Positions 27,277-37,151 of a stretch of 48,998 nucleotides of DNA are shown one piece after another. The notes under the pieces are model-generated. The model was given only the letters and a program-made list of their open reading frames with translations. It was not told where the DNA came from and did no database searches. This DNA comes from Gemmatimonadota bacterium. GTDB taxonomy: Bacteria > Gemmatimonadota > Gemmatimonadetes > Gemmatimonadales > Gemmatimonadaceae. The stretch covers positions 1 through 48,998 of the forward strand of contig PLEG01000335.1 in NCBI GenBank assembly GCA_003136975.1, given 5' to 3'. A program made the translations under genes and the position numbers. Numbering within the stretch: position 1 is the first letter of the stretch; the number at the start of each line of letters is the position of its first letter.

Positions 27277-28545
27277 ATGCGCGAAGTCTCGTTCCTTAAC
27301 CCGCATTCGCCCGTCGTCGCAAAGGCTGTCTCTCTAATGAAAGCCCGTGGGGAGGTTGGCGTCGCGGCCGCGCGGTACTTGGAGGCCCGCGTCGAGAATC
27401 AGGAGTTGGTCACTCGATCCTTTGAGATGTACAATGATGTTTTGGACTTGTTTTCCACCTGGTGTGTGGGGGACAAGGACAAATCGAATCGTCTCACGTT
27501 GCAGGAAGCGGTCACCGATTCCACAATCGCGGGGTTTCTCTCTTCACTCAAGCACAAGAGGGTTAAGCAGCGGCTGGCTCGCCAGGTATTACGACACTTC
27601 GTCGTCTCCATTGGCAGGCACCGTCCGGCATCGCTGCAACTCCCGCTGGCCCAAGTAGAGCACGAGGGTGAGTCGGTTCTTCTCAGCAGGGAGATCTCGC
27701 CCTCGGCCGCGGTTTCGATCGATGGGGAGCAGACACAACCTCGAGAAAACACGAGGTCGCGGATACCCACGGTTGCCCATGTCAGCAAGATCGACGAAGA
27801 GGTAGAGTATATCCTGAACTCAGCTGCAGGGATGCGCGGAGCTCATACAGCAGACACGTATACGATCATGCGGGCGGCTGCTGTCGCGTTCTGTCGTTAT
27901 GGTGGCGCCGTAGCGTCTGACATCGCTGGGATGAAATTCAGAGATGTGTTGATGGGGAAACCCATCGTAGAGATGACGGCGACAGACTTGGAGGATTTCT
28001 GGCTCGCGCTCCGGCCTAGACGTACACATGGTCGAACAGGGCTGGACAGATTCAAAGAAGTTCAAATCCTGTACGGCAGCCGTGCGAAGCTGCCAATCGT
28101 AGCCTGGATTAATCACCGGGTGCTGCTGGCTGAGACTTTGGACGAGGCTGCCCCGCTCTTCATTGTTCCGGAAACGGGTGCGCCACTCAACCGTCGGGTG
28201 GTTTGGCGACTGGTTTCAGGTCTTCCCCTCAAAGAGGGCGATCGGCGCAAAGGTGCCCCGAAGAACGTCCCTCGCTCGCAGCGTGCGAAGGTAAAGGATA
28301 GGGAAAATCCGATATTGATTTCTCCTTCTCTTTTGCGCCACGCCCTGGGGCTCTCCCTGTTAGATACACTCAAGAGCGGTGAGGAATTGAGCACACTCCT
28401 TCAGCAGCAGATGGGGGTCAGCCAACGGGGGATCGCTTCCGAGTATCGGAGCCGAATGCTCAGATTGGTTGATGACTCGGGAGTGGGTTTGGATAAGGCA
28501 CCGAGCAGTAACGAACTAGATACTCCGCTGAGCATGGCTATCTGA
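27277..28545 (+). CDS. tyrosine recombinase/integrase (divergent)
   Basis: TIMRAAAVAFCRYGGAVASDIAGMKFRDV (box I Arg) and SPSLLRHALGLSLLDTLKSGEELSTLLQQQMGVSQRGIASEYRSRM (box II with candidate Tyr). Confidence 0.7.
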   Translation: MREVSFLNPHSPVVAKAVSLMKARGEVGVAAARYLEARVENQELVTRSFEMYNDVLDLFSTWCVGDKDKSNRLTLQEAVTDSTIAGFLSSLKHKRVKQRLARQVLRHFVVSIGRHRPASLQLPLAQVEHEGESVLLSREISPSAAVSIDGEQTQPRENTRSRIPTVAHVSKIDEEVEYILNSAAGMRGAHTADTYTIMRAAAVAFCRYGGAVASDIAGMKFRDVLMGKPIVEMTATDLEDFWLALRPRRTHGRTGLDRFKEVQILYGSRAKLPIVAWINHRVLLAETLDEAAPLFIVPETGAPLNRRVVWRLVSGLPLKEGDRRKGAPKNVPRSQRAKVKDRENPILISPSLLRHALGLSLLDTLKSGEELSTLLQQQMGVSQRGIASEYRSRMLRLVDDSGVGLDKAPSSNELDTPLSMAI

Positions 28546-29257
28546 GTCCCAGCACTGGGCGGAGCGCCGCATCTAGATCGTCGAACATCCTCCTTGCCTC
28601 GATGGCATCCTTGTTGGGAGCCGTGGCGCGCTTCCCTTTGATTGCCTCCATGATGGAGGCCAGAGATTGGCCAGCCATAGGAATTCCTGTGTCCTTAATC
28701 TGCGTGGCGGCTATCGCTTCCCGCAGAGTTCGGTCCACTTTCTCGTGCAACTCTCGCAGGTAGGACCGATACGCGTGGACGAAGGATGAAGGATTATTGT
28801 CCGTCAGGCTGGGATCCGTTATCCAATCCAGGTCAACAAATGAAGCACTTTTGATGGTCGTTCGTCTGACCCGGCGCCGCCGCTTATCGTCCGGCAGAGT
28901 CACGAGTGGTCTGCTGAGCGCCGCAAGGATGTCCTCCCTTGGGCGGTCTTTTACCGGGATGCCCTGCACCACTTTCCATGTGATCCGCGAGGACTTGTAT
29001 CTCGATATTTGCTGCGGCCCCAACGACGACAACGCACGCCCAATTCCAGCAAGCCGAGAAATCACCCCCGAACTCAAGTCGCATTCTCTGGCGAGATCGG
29101 ACTGACTGCAGTGAAGTTCCTCCAGGTGCTTGGCGACTGCAATAGAGCGATCGACGATGTGGCCTCGAGTGATCTCCAAGGCCGCCGCCCGTGTCAACTG
29201 CACCCTTCGCCTACCCCTACGATCTTTTGTCTTGCGAGATTGGCGTTGTCTAGGCAT
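28538..29257 (-). CDS. HTH DNA-binding protein (MPRQRQSRKTKDRR...)
   Basis: HTH SQSDLARECDLSSGVISRLAGIG; operator-like repeats upstream. Confidence 0.65.
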   Translation of the reverse strand: MPRQRQSRKTKDRRGRRRVQLTRAAALEITRGHIVDRSIAVAKHLEELHCSQSDLARECDLSSGVISRLAGIGRALSSLGPQQISRYKSSRITWKVVQGIPVKDRPREDILAALSRPLVTLPDDKRRRRVRRTTIKSASFVDLDWITDPSLTDNNPSSFVHAYRSYLRELHEKVDRTLREAIAATQIKDTGIPMAGQSLASIMEAIKGKRATAPNKDAIEARRMFDDLDAALRPVLGLR

Positions 29258-29307
29258 GATGCTCACTCGTTGCTTCCTGTAGGATAAGCGTGAGATGATT
29301 GACGGTT

Positions 29308-29367
29308 GTCTCAAGTAAGTTGGGACCAGTCCCACATTTAGTGAGACAGTCCCATATTTACTGAGAC
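29308..29367. promoter_or_regulatory. three 19-bp operator-like repeats (one inverted)
   Basis: GTCTCAAGTAAGTTGGGAC (29308), GTCCCACATTTAGTGAGAC (29329), GTCCCATATTTACTGAGAC (29349). Confidence 0.8.
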
Positions 29368-29497
29368 CTGACACTAAGTCGTTTACTCAGAATAACTTAC
29401 GTATCCAAGCCGGACTCGGTACCTTTTCGTGGAAGCTTTACCCGGTAAAGATACAACCTGGGGTGAGCCATGGTCATCATCCTGGATGTCGAATCCA

Positions 29498-29933
29498 GTT
29501 CGGCAGCCGAACCGGCTTCGAGTGAGTGACCCCGTGCCGCCCTGCCCCTCCCAGTCTGAGTCTGATAAGTAGCAGAACCTAAGCGCTGAACAGGCTACTC
29601 TCCACCGACTCAAGCTTCCCTCTTGGGGGCGTTCTTGCTGGAGGGACATCAAGCGTTGAGTTCGGCAGCCGAACCGTTCCATCATAGTCGCTAACTCTCG
29701 CTCACTAACCAGATGGGCAGCTACCACTGAGTTCGGCTGCCGAACCGAGTTGTAGCTGGCGGTTCGGTTCAGTGCCCGCTGTTTAGGCTCCTTTTGGGTT
29801 GGCGTGGAGATAGCTGTGTGTGTCAGTTTGCCAACGATCCGAGCAATGGATCCGGCGAAGTCCTGACGCTGGGAGTCCATAGTGCTCTATTCCAAATCAC
29901 TCGACGAGTCGCGCCTGGGTTCGGCAGCCGAAC
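29498..29933. promoter_or_regulatory. candidate parS array, four palindromes GTTCGGCWGCCGAAC
   Basis: 29498-29512, 29660-29674, 29731-29745, 29919-29933; directly upstream of parAB. Confidence 0.85.
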
Positions 29934-30040
29934 TAGAGTGGCTTTTGGAACCATCCAATGTATATTGATCGACCAGGTTGATGATCGGGAGCTAGCTTGC
30001 ATCGTCTGGGCTACTAGATAGCAGACATAACGGGGTTGGA

Positions 30041-30802
30041 ATGGCAAAAACGGTGACGTTTGTAGGGACCAAAGGCGGTACGATGAAAACCGCTTGCTCG
30101 CTATCGGTGGCTACTGTTCTGGCGCTGCAAGGCAAACGAGTAGCCTTGGTAGACTGTGATCCGCAAGGAAGCTCCACACGGTCGTCGGCAACACTGGAAG
30201 ACGACGGGGAAGGGGGTGTCCGCCCGATCCGCACAGGACGTGTCCCGGATGCGTTGACGGCCCCTCCGCATTTGGTTCCGCTTGCTCCAATCGAGGAGGC
30301 TGGCGGTGAACTCCTGCTGTACCGTGCTTCCATGTCACTCGCTGGTGCCACGACGGATCAGATTCGGGAACACATAGAGCGCGCCAAGCAGAACGTCGAT
30401 TATGTGGTGGTCGATACGATGCCTGTCATGGGTGCGCCGACCTTCGGAACGATATTGGCGGCTGATCTTGTAGTTGTTCCTACCGACACAAGTCACGATT
30501 CGAGAGAGCAGTTACCAGATACTCTCGAAGTTGTGCGCCAAGTCCGTCCCGACATACTCGTCCGAGTCGTGCTTACAAAAGCCGATGGACGTGAGCGGCT
30601 TACGCGCGAGGCGATCGCGGAGCTACAGAATGACTTCGCAAGGGAAGTGTACGGCGTCTCCATTCCAGTGAGCGCCGCGGCGAAAAACGCAGGTGCTGAA
30701 TTCGCACCGTCGGTACTTGTCTGTCAGGGCGAGAAGGTGGCCGATGCATACCATGCACTTGGAGCGTTAATCGCAAAAGATCTCGCGGGAGTTCGGCAAT
30801 GA
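30041..30802 (+). CDS. parA: ParA family partition ATPase
   Basis: KTVTFVGTKGGTMKTACSLSVATVLALQGKRVALVDCDPQGSST (deviant Walker A KGGTMKT). Confidence 0.9.
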   Translation: MAKTVTFVGTKGGTMKTACSLSVATVLALQGKRVALVDCDPQGSSTRSSATLEDDGEGGVRPIRTGRVPDALTAPPHLVPLAPIEEAGGELLLYRASMSLAGATTDQIREHIERAKQNVDYVVVDTMPVMGAPTFGTILAADLVVVPTDTSHDSREQLPDTLEVVRQVRPDILVRVVLTKADGRERLTREAIAELQNDFAREVYGVSIPVSAAAKNAGAEFAPSVLVCQGEKVADAYHALGALIAKDLAGVRQ

Positions 30803-32085
30803 GCAAGAAAGTCAGATTGTTTTCAGGAAGCAGCGTCTCTCTTAAACAATTAGACGCTGATCGTGGGAAGCAACGCCGCTTTGCAGATGTTGATCCGAGT
30901 TATGTCCAGACGGTAATTGGTACGGAACAGCGGACCAAGGAAATTGAGAAACGGGCTACGGAACTCATCGTCCCGACCAACTCGCCAAATGAGCCGCGTT
31001 TGGAATCCGGGATCGCGCGGCGGGATCCATACGTGAACTTCCCTCGTAGTACAGAGGGATTCGGGTTGAGGATGATACCCGTAGCCGAGGTGCGCGACAC
31101 ACCTGCGCAATCGCGCAAGTACTACGATCCGAAGTCGATAAACGAACTCGCCACAACGATCAAGCTTTCAGGTCTACAATTACCTGTGCGGGTTCGTGCC
31201 TTCGGACGGAACGGCACCGCGCCGTACCAGCTCGAGCATGGCGCCCGGCGTTCACGCGCTTTTCGTTTATTGGCCGACGATCCAGACACGCTCGTCAGCG
31301 AGAGGCATACACTTATACCGGCGATTGTTGACGACGCCGACGAAATATCAGATTCGCAAGCCGCGATCGTTACTGCAATGGAGAACGCGCAGCGAGAGGA
31401 TTTACGCCCATGGGAAAAAGCGAGGAATGTCTGCGATGTGCGGGATCGTCTCCGTGAGGACAATCAAGTCGCATACGACGAAATCGTCGGCATCATTTTT
31501 GGCACAGGGAAGGGGACAATTTCGGAGTATCGCCGGATAGGCGAAACTATTACGGAAGAAGTTCTCCGTGCGGCGGGAGCAACAATAGGGGATAGCGTTG
31601 AAATCGACTGGTCTCTAGTGCAGCAGCTCGATAAAGGACCGCTTCTTCGCGCGGCGAAGGCTCGTCCTGACAAGCGCGCAGAGGTATTAGCCAAACACGT
31701 TGAGACCCTACGCGGATCCAAGACCCGTCGCCCACGTGTGGTTATTCCCGGGGATCGTGACAACCCCAACTATACGTATCAGTCACTGCGCGACCCGGAT
31801 TCATTTCGAACGTTTCAGGTGAAGATCACAAAACCCGTCTCGCGCGAATCATACTCTCAGTCGGAAGGCAGGCGCTTTCTCGACATGGTGGAGCCACTCG
31901 TATCAGCTCTTACGGATATAGTGTCACCAGAGGCTGTTGTGTATCGACCGACATCACCAAACATGCCGGGGGCCTACCTCGTCATTAAAAAGGCACTCGC
32001 TGATCTGTCGACAAGTGAGCGACGCGACACGGTCCGCGAGCTGCGAGACCTATTGCGTGCTGTCGAGGCTGCCGGGTCTGCGTAA
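30799..32085 (+). CDS. parB: ParB family partition protein
   Basis: MIPVAEVRDTPAQSRKYYDPKSINELATTIKLSGLQLPVRVR...LEHGARRSRAFRLL...AIVTAMENAQREDLRPWEKA; 4-nt overlap with parA. Confidence 0.9.
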   Translation: MSKKVRLFSGSSVSLKQLDADRGKQRRFADVDPSYVQTVIGTEQRTKEIEKRATELIVPTNSPNEPRLESGIARRDPYVNFPRSTEGFGLRMIPVAEVRDTPAQSRKYYDPKSINELATTIKLSGLQLPVRVRAFGRNGTAPYQLEHGARRSRAFRLLADDPDTLVSERHTLIPAIVDDADEISDSQAAIVTAMENAQREDLRPWEKARNVCDVRDRLREDNQVAYDEIVGIIFGTGKGTISEYRRIGETITEEVLRAAGATIGDSVEIDWSLVQQLDKGPLLRAAKARPDKRAEVLAKHVETLRGSKTRRPRVVIPGDRDNPNYTYQSLRDPDSFRTFQVKITKPVSRESYSQSEGRRFLDMVEPLVSALTDIVSPEAVVYRPTSPNMPGAYLVIKKALADLSTSERRDTVRELRDLLRAVEAAGSA

Positions 32086-32113
32086 ATTCAGCAGTTCTGG
32101 AGGTGGCGATGAA

Positions 32114-32143
32114 AGCGGGGGCGCCGAATCCGGAGCCCCCGCT
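32114..32143. terminator. bidirectional terminator hairpin between parB and primase
   Basis: AGCGGGGGC...GCCCCCGCT between convergent genes. Confidence 0.7.
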
Positions 32144-32147
32144 CCTG

Positions 32148-33464
32148 TTACGCTGCCTGCGACCCGTTTAACATCTCTTCAGGCGTGGTACCATACCAAC
32201 CGGCTGCAGCAGTTGCGCTTGCCTTCCTAACTTTCGGTGAAGATGCGGCGAGTACATAGTCACGAACATCATCAATGGCTCGCATTCTTTCTCGCAACGG
32301 AACACACGCAAGGTCATCACCGGTATGCATAGAGGAGGCGCGGTACACTACCTCGAGTGCATCGACACCGGAGTGTAAGAGCGCCTGGAGTGCAGACCCG
32401 CCATGAGTACGACCGTATGCGTCGGGATCATCCTCGCCCTTCGGAAAGGGTACAATACGAACCGAGAAGCCGGCGATCAACCCAACACGAGCCGCGGCAC
32501 GTGCGAGACGTCCTGCATCCTCGTCATAGGAAATAACCAGTCTGATTTCCGAGCGAGGCTTTTCTCCACGGGCGATAGCCGCAAGCAAAGCGGCCTGGGC
32601 GGGAGTGAACGCGGTACCGGATGATGCCACGACGTTCTTGACGTCAGACACTATGCACCGGAGTACCCCGAACTGGCCTTCGACGAGATAAACTGTGCGC
32701 GTCTTCGCAATCGTCGCCCGTGCTTGCCCGAGGCCGTACAGAGTTCGTCTTTTTTGCCAGAGTAGGGAAGCGCCAGTGTTGAGATACTTCGGTCTCTTGC
32801 CATCGTGGGAATCTTCCTGCATGGCGCGGCCGGTGAACGCGATCGTTGATACATCGCGACTGTCCGTGATGGGGAATAACAGTCGGTCCCGGAATCGGAC
32901 TGTAACAGTGCCGGCCGTACGCCCAGCTACAACCAGCCCGGCATCGATGAGAGCGTCACGCGATACGTACGCTTGCTTCATCGCGTCGAGGAAGCTTCGG
33001 GCATCAGCGGGTGCCAGGCCGATCATCTCAGCCTTTGCGCGATCGAGAGTAAAGCCACGATGGTCCCACCAGGCGCATGCATCTTCGTTGTTGATGAATT
33101 GAGTGTGATACCACTTCCTAGCGACGTCATTTGCGAGAGCGGCAGCACCACATCGCTCGATATAGCGTGACGCTTCATCGGCGGTTAGCGCACGAGATGC
33201 CAACCACGCGCTCGCATCATCCTCGGTGCGCCCATCTCGCGCCATGCAGTATTCGAGAACACCGCCGGCTCCGCCACACTCCTCACATCGGAACTCAACA
33301 TCGGTAGCGAAACAAGAAGCTGACTTGCAGTAAGGGCACTCAGTTTGGACCATGCCAGCCCGGTGCGCGGTTGTTTTCTCGGGCGGTAATAATGGACGCA
33401 GGGCGACCCTGGCGGCCAAATCAACGGTCAATACCGGGTCTAGTTGCGTGGATGCGTCGGTCAT
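32148..33464 (-). CDS. DnaG-like primase (zinc finger + TOPRIM)
   Basis: CPYCKSASCFATDVEFRCEECGGAGGVLEYC, VRFRDRLLFPITDSRDVSTIAFTGRAM...PKYLNTG, YLVEGQFGVLRCIVSDVKNVVASSGTAFTPAQ, ISYDEDAGRLARAAARV. Confidence 0.88.
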   Translation of the reverse strand: MTDASTQLDPVLTVDLAARVALRPLLPPEKTTAHRAGMVQTECPYCKSASCFATDVEFRCEECGGAGGVLEYCMARDGRTEDDASAWLASRALTADEASRYIERCGAAALANDVARKWYHTQFINNEDACAWWDHRGFTLDRAKAEMIGLAPADARSFLDAMKQAYVSRDALIDAGLVVAGRTAGTVTVRFRDRLLFPITDSRDVSTIAFTGRAMQEDSHDGKRPKYLNTGASLLWQKRRTLYGLGQARATIAKTRTVYLVEGQFGVLRCIVSDVKNVVASSGTAFTPAQAALLAAIARGEKPRSEIRLVISYDEDAGRLARAAARVGLIAGFSVRIVPFPKGEDDPDAYGRTHGGSALQALLHSGVDALEVVYRASSMHTGDDLACVPLRERMRAIDDVRDYVLAASSPKVRKASATAAAGWYGTTPEEMLNGSQAA

Positions 33465-33554
33465 GTCAGAGAAATTGCAGGAATCAGAGTTGGCACGAAA
33501 TCGACGCCATGTAAAACATCATTTCATGTGTTAGCCAAATAATCAATTACTGAC

Positions 33555-34715
33555 TCACGGATGCATCGCAAGCGTTTGGTAGTAACGGTTGACCGCGAAA
33601 ATTCCAGCATATTGCGCGTAAACGAGCGCGACGACAAAAATTGATACAAAGAGTAGCATGTAATTCGGCAGAGCTGCAAGCAACTTCGCCAATGCCTTAT
33701 CTGCCTGACGTGTTTCGTGTCGCGCTGCTTTCTCAAGCATGTCTGCCATGAAGCCAGATCGTTCGCCGGCGCCTGCATAAGTGATTACGCGCCCCGGAAA
33801 TAGCTCTGAATCTCGAAGTACCTCTGTAACTGAGAATCCTTCTTGGATTCGCGGGCCAATCTCCTGATACCGCTCCGCCAACTCTTCGATCGGGACTGAT
33901 CGCGCAGCGAGTAGGAATGCCTCGGAGCTAGGCTTTTTGCTTCGCATCAGTCGCCCGGCGTGGCGTAGGAAGCGAGCACGAATGACACTCAGTGTGACAC
34001 GCTTCGTTACTGGTATTGTGAGGAGCATCTTGTTGAGCATCTGCTTGCCCTCGTAACTCTTGATGTAGCGTATCAGGCCTATGGTCAGGACGGCGAAAGC
34101 TGCGGACACGATGATCCAGTGCGCGCGGTATTCCTGGCTCATCCAGAGGAGGACCCTTGTACCAACTGGCATGAGGTCGGGAGCCTTCTCCATCAGGTCG
34201 CTAAATGTTGCCTCTTCCTTGGGAATCACGGCCGTAATCGTTGCGAGCAACGTCGCAAAGAACGCAACGAGCACAAACATTGGATACCTGGCTGCTTTAG
34301 CCACAGACTCCCAGAGCTCCGTGTCCTCGGTGAGATGTGCGGCAACCTCGTTCAGCGCCTCAGCCATTGCACCGCCCTCGGCCCCTACCGCGATCATCGC
34401 TGTGACCTCTGGACTGAACGTCCTGGGGAATCGACCCATCGCATCCGCCAAAGCGACACCATCGCGAATGTCTCGTGCCAATGTAAAGCAAACTTCCCGT
34501 GAGATCGGATCTTCTAAGCTGGCGGCGACAGAATCAAACGCCTCGTCTGGTGAAATACGCGAGGACCCGACCATGCTGGCGGCGGGCTCCAGAATCTCTA
34601 CGAGCCGCGACGGCGGAATATAGGTGAACTCTCCCACCTCAACCTGTTCATCCTGATTTCGGCTTTCCCCGAACGGGAATACACCGATAATTGCCGACTG
34701 GAGGGACATGCCCAC
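33555..34715 (-). CDS. PilC/GspF-type inner-membrane platform protein
   Basis: Repeated T2SSF domain pattern (FPRTFSPEVTAMIAVGAEGGAMAEALNEVA and FPGRVITYAGAGERSGFMADMLEKAA) and TM segments. Confidence 0.85.
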   Translation of the reverse strand: MGMSLQSAIIGVFPFGESRNQDEQVEVGEFTYIPPSRLVEILEPAASMVGSSRISPDEAFDSVAASLEDPISREVCFTLARDIRDGVALADAMGRFPRTFSPEVTAMIAVGAEGGAMAEALNEVAAHLTEDTELWESVAKAARYPMFVLVAFFATLLATITAVIPKEEATFSDLMEKAPDLMPVGTRVLLWMSQEYRAHWIIVSAAFAVLTIGLIRYIKSYEGKQMLNKMLLTIPVTKRVTLSVIRARFLRHAGRLMRSKKPSSEAFLLAARSVPIEELAERYQEIGPRIQEGFSVTEVLRDSELFPGRVITYAGAGERSGFMADMLEKAARHETRQADKALAKLLAALPNYMLLFVSIFVVALVYAQYAGIFAVNRYYQTLAMHP

Positions 34716-34734
34716 GCGGACCTCGATTCTGATT

Positions 34735-34754
34735 AGTTGTCAGTCCTACGAATT
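34735..34754 (-). promoter_or_regulatory. 20-nt GGACTGACAACT motif, copy 2
   Basis: AATTCGTAGGACTGACAACT on gene strand, 20 nt upstream of the pilC-like ORF start. Confidence 0.7.
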
Positions 34755-34922
34755 GTGGAGACGACCGCGTTGTGGCCGGGCGTCCCTTGTACACGGTACA
34801 CGCAATGCACCGCTCACGAAAGCCCCATGATTGCGGTCCCCGTGCCAGGGATGTATCATGGATGCGATCGCGGATAATTAGTCTCGGTAGCTCCCTCCGG
34901 TACATTTACACTTCTGGGTTGT

Positions 34923-35141
34923 GTGGTGTCTGGCTGGGAGTGCCGATACTGTAAAGGCGCGGGAGCATTACGTGCGTTGGCAGGAACCTGCTCAGAGTGC
35001 CGAGCAGTTACGAAACTGAAGGAACAAAAACTCAATAGTTCGCTGCGTCATCAAGACTCCAGGGAAATCCTCTGGCGGGCTATTGGCGCATTCGGCTACA
35101 TCGTGGAGACTGACGGTGAACAGAGCGCCGACATCGAGTAA
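34923..35141 (+). CDS. small CxxC zinc-ribbon protein
   Basis: CRYCKGAG...CSEC; overlaps start of next gene. Confidence 0.4.
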   Translation: MVSGWECRYCKGAGALRALAGTCSECRAVTKLKEQKLNSSLRHQDSREILWRAIGAFGYIVETDGEQSADIE

Positions 35142-36633
35142 GACGTACCCGGTCGTCCTCCGAGAAGTGCTCTCCCGCAACGCGGCGATGCACTGCTGTG
35201 TTGCCGTGTCACTGATGCTCGCCCTAGCCGCTCCGATTGCGATGGCAAACGCGCAGAACGCACCAGTGGCCGTCGTCTTGAACGGAGAAGACGGAAAGTC
35301 GCTAGGCCTCGCTATACTCCAGCCCGCAGACGGAGTATCGCTTATGCTGCCTGCCTCTGCTTCCGTCATTCGCGTGGCTCCTGGGGCAGCGGAGGTCACA
35401 GCCCATGCCGTTCGATGGTCGGCGGGTCAAGTTGTAGGGGTCGATCGCCTCGTCGTCGTGATCCGCATCTCCGGCGCTCACATAGCTGAACAACATGTCG
35501 TGATCTCCAACGGTACTGATGTTCGTAGTGTCGTTCTCTCTGCCGCAGGAATCGCAGAGATGACCCAGAAACGAGTTGCATCACCGCCAGCATTTACTCC
35601 TGCGAGCAAGATTGGAGATCCGCTTCCCGGTGAGGGGTGGCTCTCAGTGGCGGCCTCCAGGTTCGGCGGATCGCCAATACCTCCAAGCGGGTCCTTAATT
35701 GCAGCCCCGGTCCCCATTAAGCACGAGACTCCTCAGTCACCGCCACGTACTCCTTTGCCGCCTCAGCCGGCAACTCCACAAGAGCCGAAGGCGACTGAGC
35801 GAATTCCTGTTTTCAATCTTGCTTCACGTCGCCAGCCAACTCCCGGAGATGGTCGACCAACACCGAACGGTATGGCAACCGTTGGCCACGCAGCCCCAAT
35901 CGCAATAGCTACCCACCCCGCTTCGAGCGACAGGCTGAATGAAACAAATTGGCACTTTGCCAGCTCGCTGGTTCACGATTCAGCGAAGGTAAACTCAGCC
36001 CCGGTGATCGAGCAGGGTACGACTGCGGTTCGCCTATCGTCTGCAACGCATATCCCACAGGTAGCTTCTGAACCAGACCCTCAAGGCAGAGTCTATTCAA
36101 TCGGAGATCTTTTTACCTCGACTGGATTTCCAGCGCCCACGAGGATCACTCGTGTCGCCGATGATAAAACCATCGCAGACGCTTGGACCGAGTCAAGGCA
36201 GCCTGCGGGGCCAGCACCGCTAGGCGTTACCGTAGCTGCTACGCGAGCAACGGGATCGCAGGGAGCGAATGTAACTGGGGGAGAGGTCAGCATTGACCAC
36301 CCGTTGAATGAATCCGCTTCGTTGGGTGTGAGTATTGGTGCGTTGTCGGCTAGCAGTCGTACAAGGGATAACCAGTACGCTACAGCGGGGATTCGTGTCG
36401 CGCCGAACGGGGCGGGACGGTCAGTTCTGTCGCCCTTCCTTTCCGTAGCTCTCGGAGTGACCAAACGATCTGGCTTCACTGGAACCCGATTCGCAGTCGA
36501 TGGCGGGATCCAGATACCCGTTGGCCAGCGCGCGATGATGGAGGTAGGCCTCCAGGATTCCGGTGGTCCTCAGCAAAGATCCACCGCGATGGTGCATGTG
36601 GGCTTGCGGGCGTTGTTTGGGATGCATTCATGA
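35083..36633 (+). CDS. exported protein with C-terminal beta-rich (YadA-anchor/outer-membrane-like) region; true start probably downstream of 35083
   Basis: Signal peptide MHCCVAVSLMLALAAPIAMANAQ, Pro-rich middle, Gly/Ser-rich beta C-terminus; first gene of pilin operon. Confidence 0.65.
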   Translation: MAHSATSWRLTVNRAPTSSKTYPVVLREVLSRNAAMHCCVAVSLMLALAAPIAMANAQNAPVAVVLNGEDGKSLGLAILQPADGVSLMLPASASVIRVAPGAAEVTAHAVRWSAGQVVGVDRLVVVIRISGAHIAEQHVVISNGTDVRSVVLSAAGIAEMTQKRVASPPAFTPASKIGDPLPGEGWLSVAASRFGGSPIPPSGSLIAAPVPIKHETPQSPPRTPLPPQPATPQEPKATERIPVFNLASRRQPTPGDGRPTPNGMATVGHAAPIAIATHPASSDRLNETNWHFASSLVHDSAKVNSAPVIEQGTTAVRLSSATHIPQVASEPDPQGRVYSIGDLFTSTGFPAPTRITRVADDKTIADAWTESRQPAGPAPLGVTVAATRATGSQGANVTGGEVSIDHPLNESASLGVSIGALSASSRTRDNQYATAGIRVAPNGAGRSVLSPFLSVALGVTKRSGFTGTRFAVDGGIQIPVGQRAMMEVGLQDSGGPQQRSTAMVHVGLRALFGMHS

Positions 36634-37151
36634 CGGCCGGCCCTCGTACTCTTGTGGGGGCGTACGCCGACTCGCGTCGGGGCTGTATTCGTCATATGCA
36701 GCAGATCCCATTGTCCAGGTCTTCAACACGGCGCGCACCATTCAATCGTGGACGGCGAGGCGTCGCACTCATCGATACTCTCGCCGCGTGCGTGTTGCTC
36801 CTACTCGTATTCGCGATGGCGTCGGGGCATCTCGCCGAATGGTCAAAGCGCGTAGCTGATGCGCGTTCAGCTCTTGTGCAAATGGAAACCCCGCGTCGCG
36901 TTGTGGCTGCTTTTGCGGAGACATCGAGTGCGAGTTTCTTCCCGACTGGAACTCAAGCAACGACGTTTGACTCGGTTACTGCCACCTACACACGCATTGC
37001 CAACCCGAACACGGCGCGCATACCACGTTACGAAATAATCGTAGCGGACGCTCGACCGGACGCAGCGATACGTCCTGACACATTCCAGATTGACTTCAAT
37101 CCCTATTTGATGTCCGTCACTGGGTTCGACCAAGGGGATACCCGACCATGA
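36630..37151 (+). CDS. prepilin-like protein (RRGVALIDTLAACVLLLLVFAM)
   Basis: Class III-like signal and hydrophobic helix; ATGA overlaps on both sides. Confidence 0.65.
   Translation: MTAGPRTLVGAYADSRRGCIRHMQQIPLSRSSTRRAPFNRGRRGVALIDTLAACVLLLLVFAMASGHLAEWSKRVADARSALVQMETPRRVVAAFAETSSASFFPTGTQATTFDSVTATYTRIANPNTARIPRYEIIVADARPDAAIRPDTFQIDFNPYLMSVTGFDQGDTRP

Noticed and set aside
29383-29880. 165-aa minus ORF over the parS region
   Set aside because: Overlaps all but one of the GTTCGGCWGCCGAAC palindromes; composition not coding-like.
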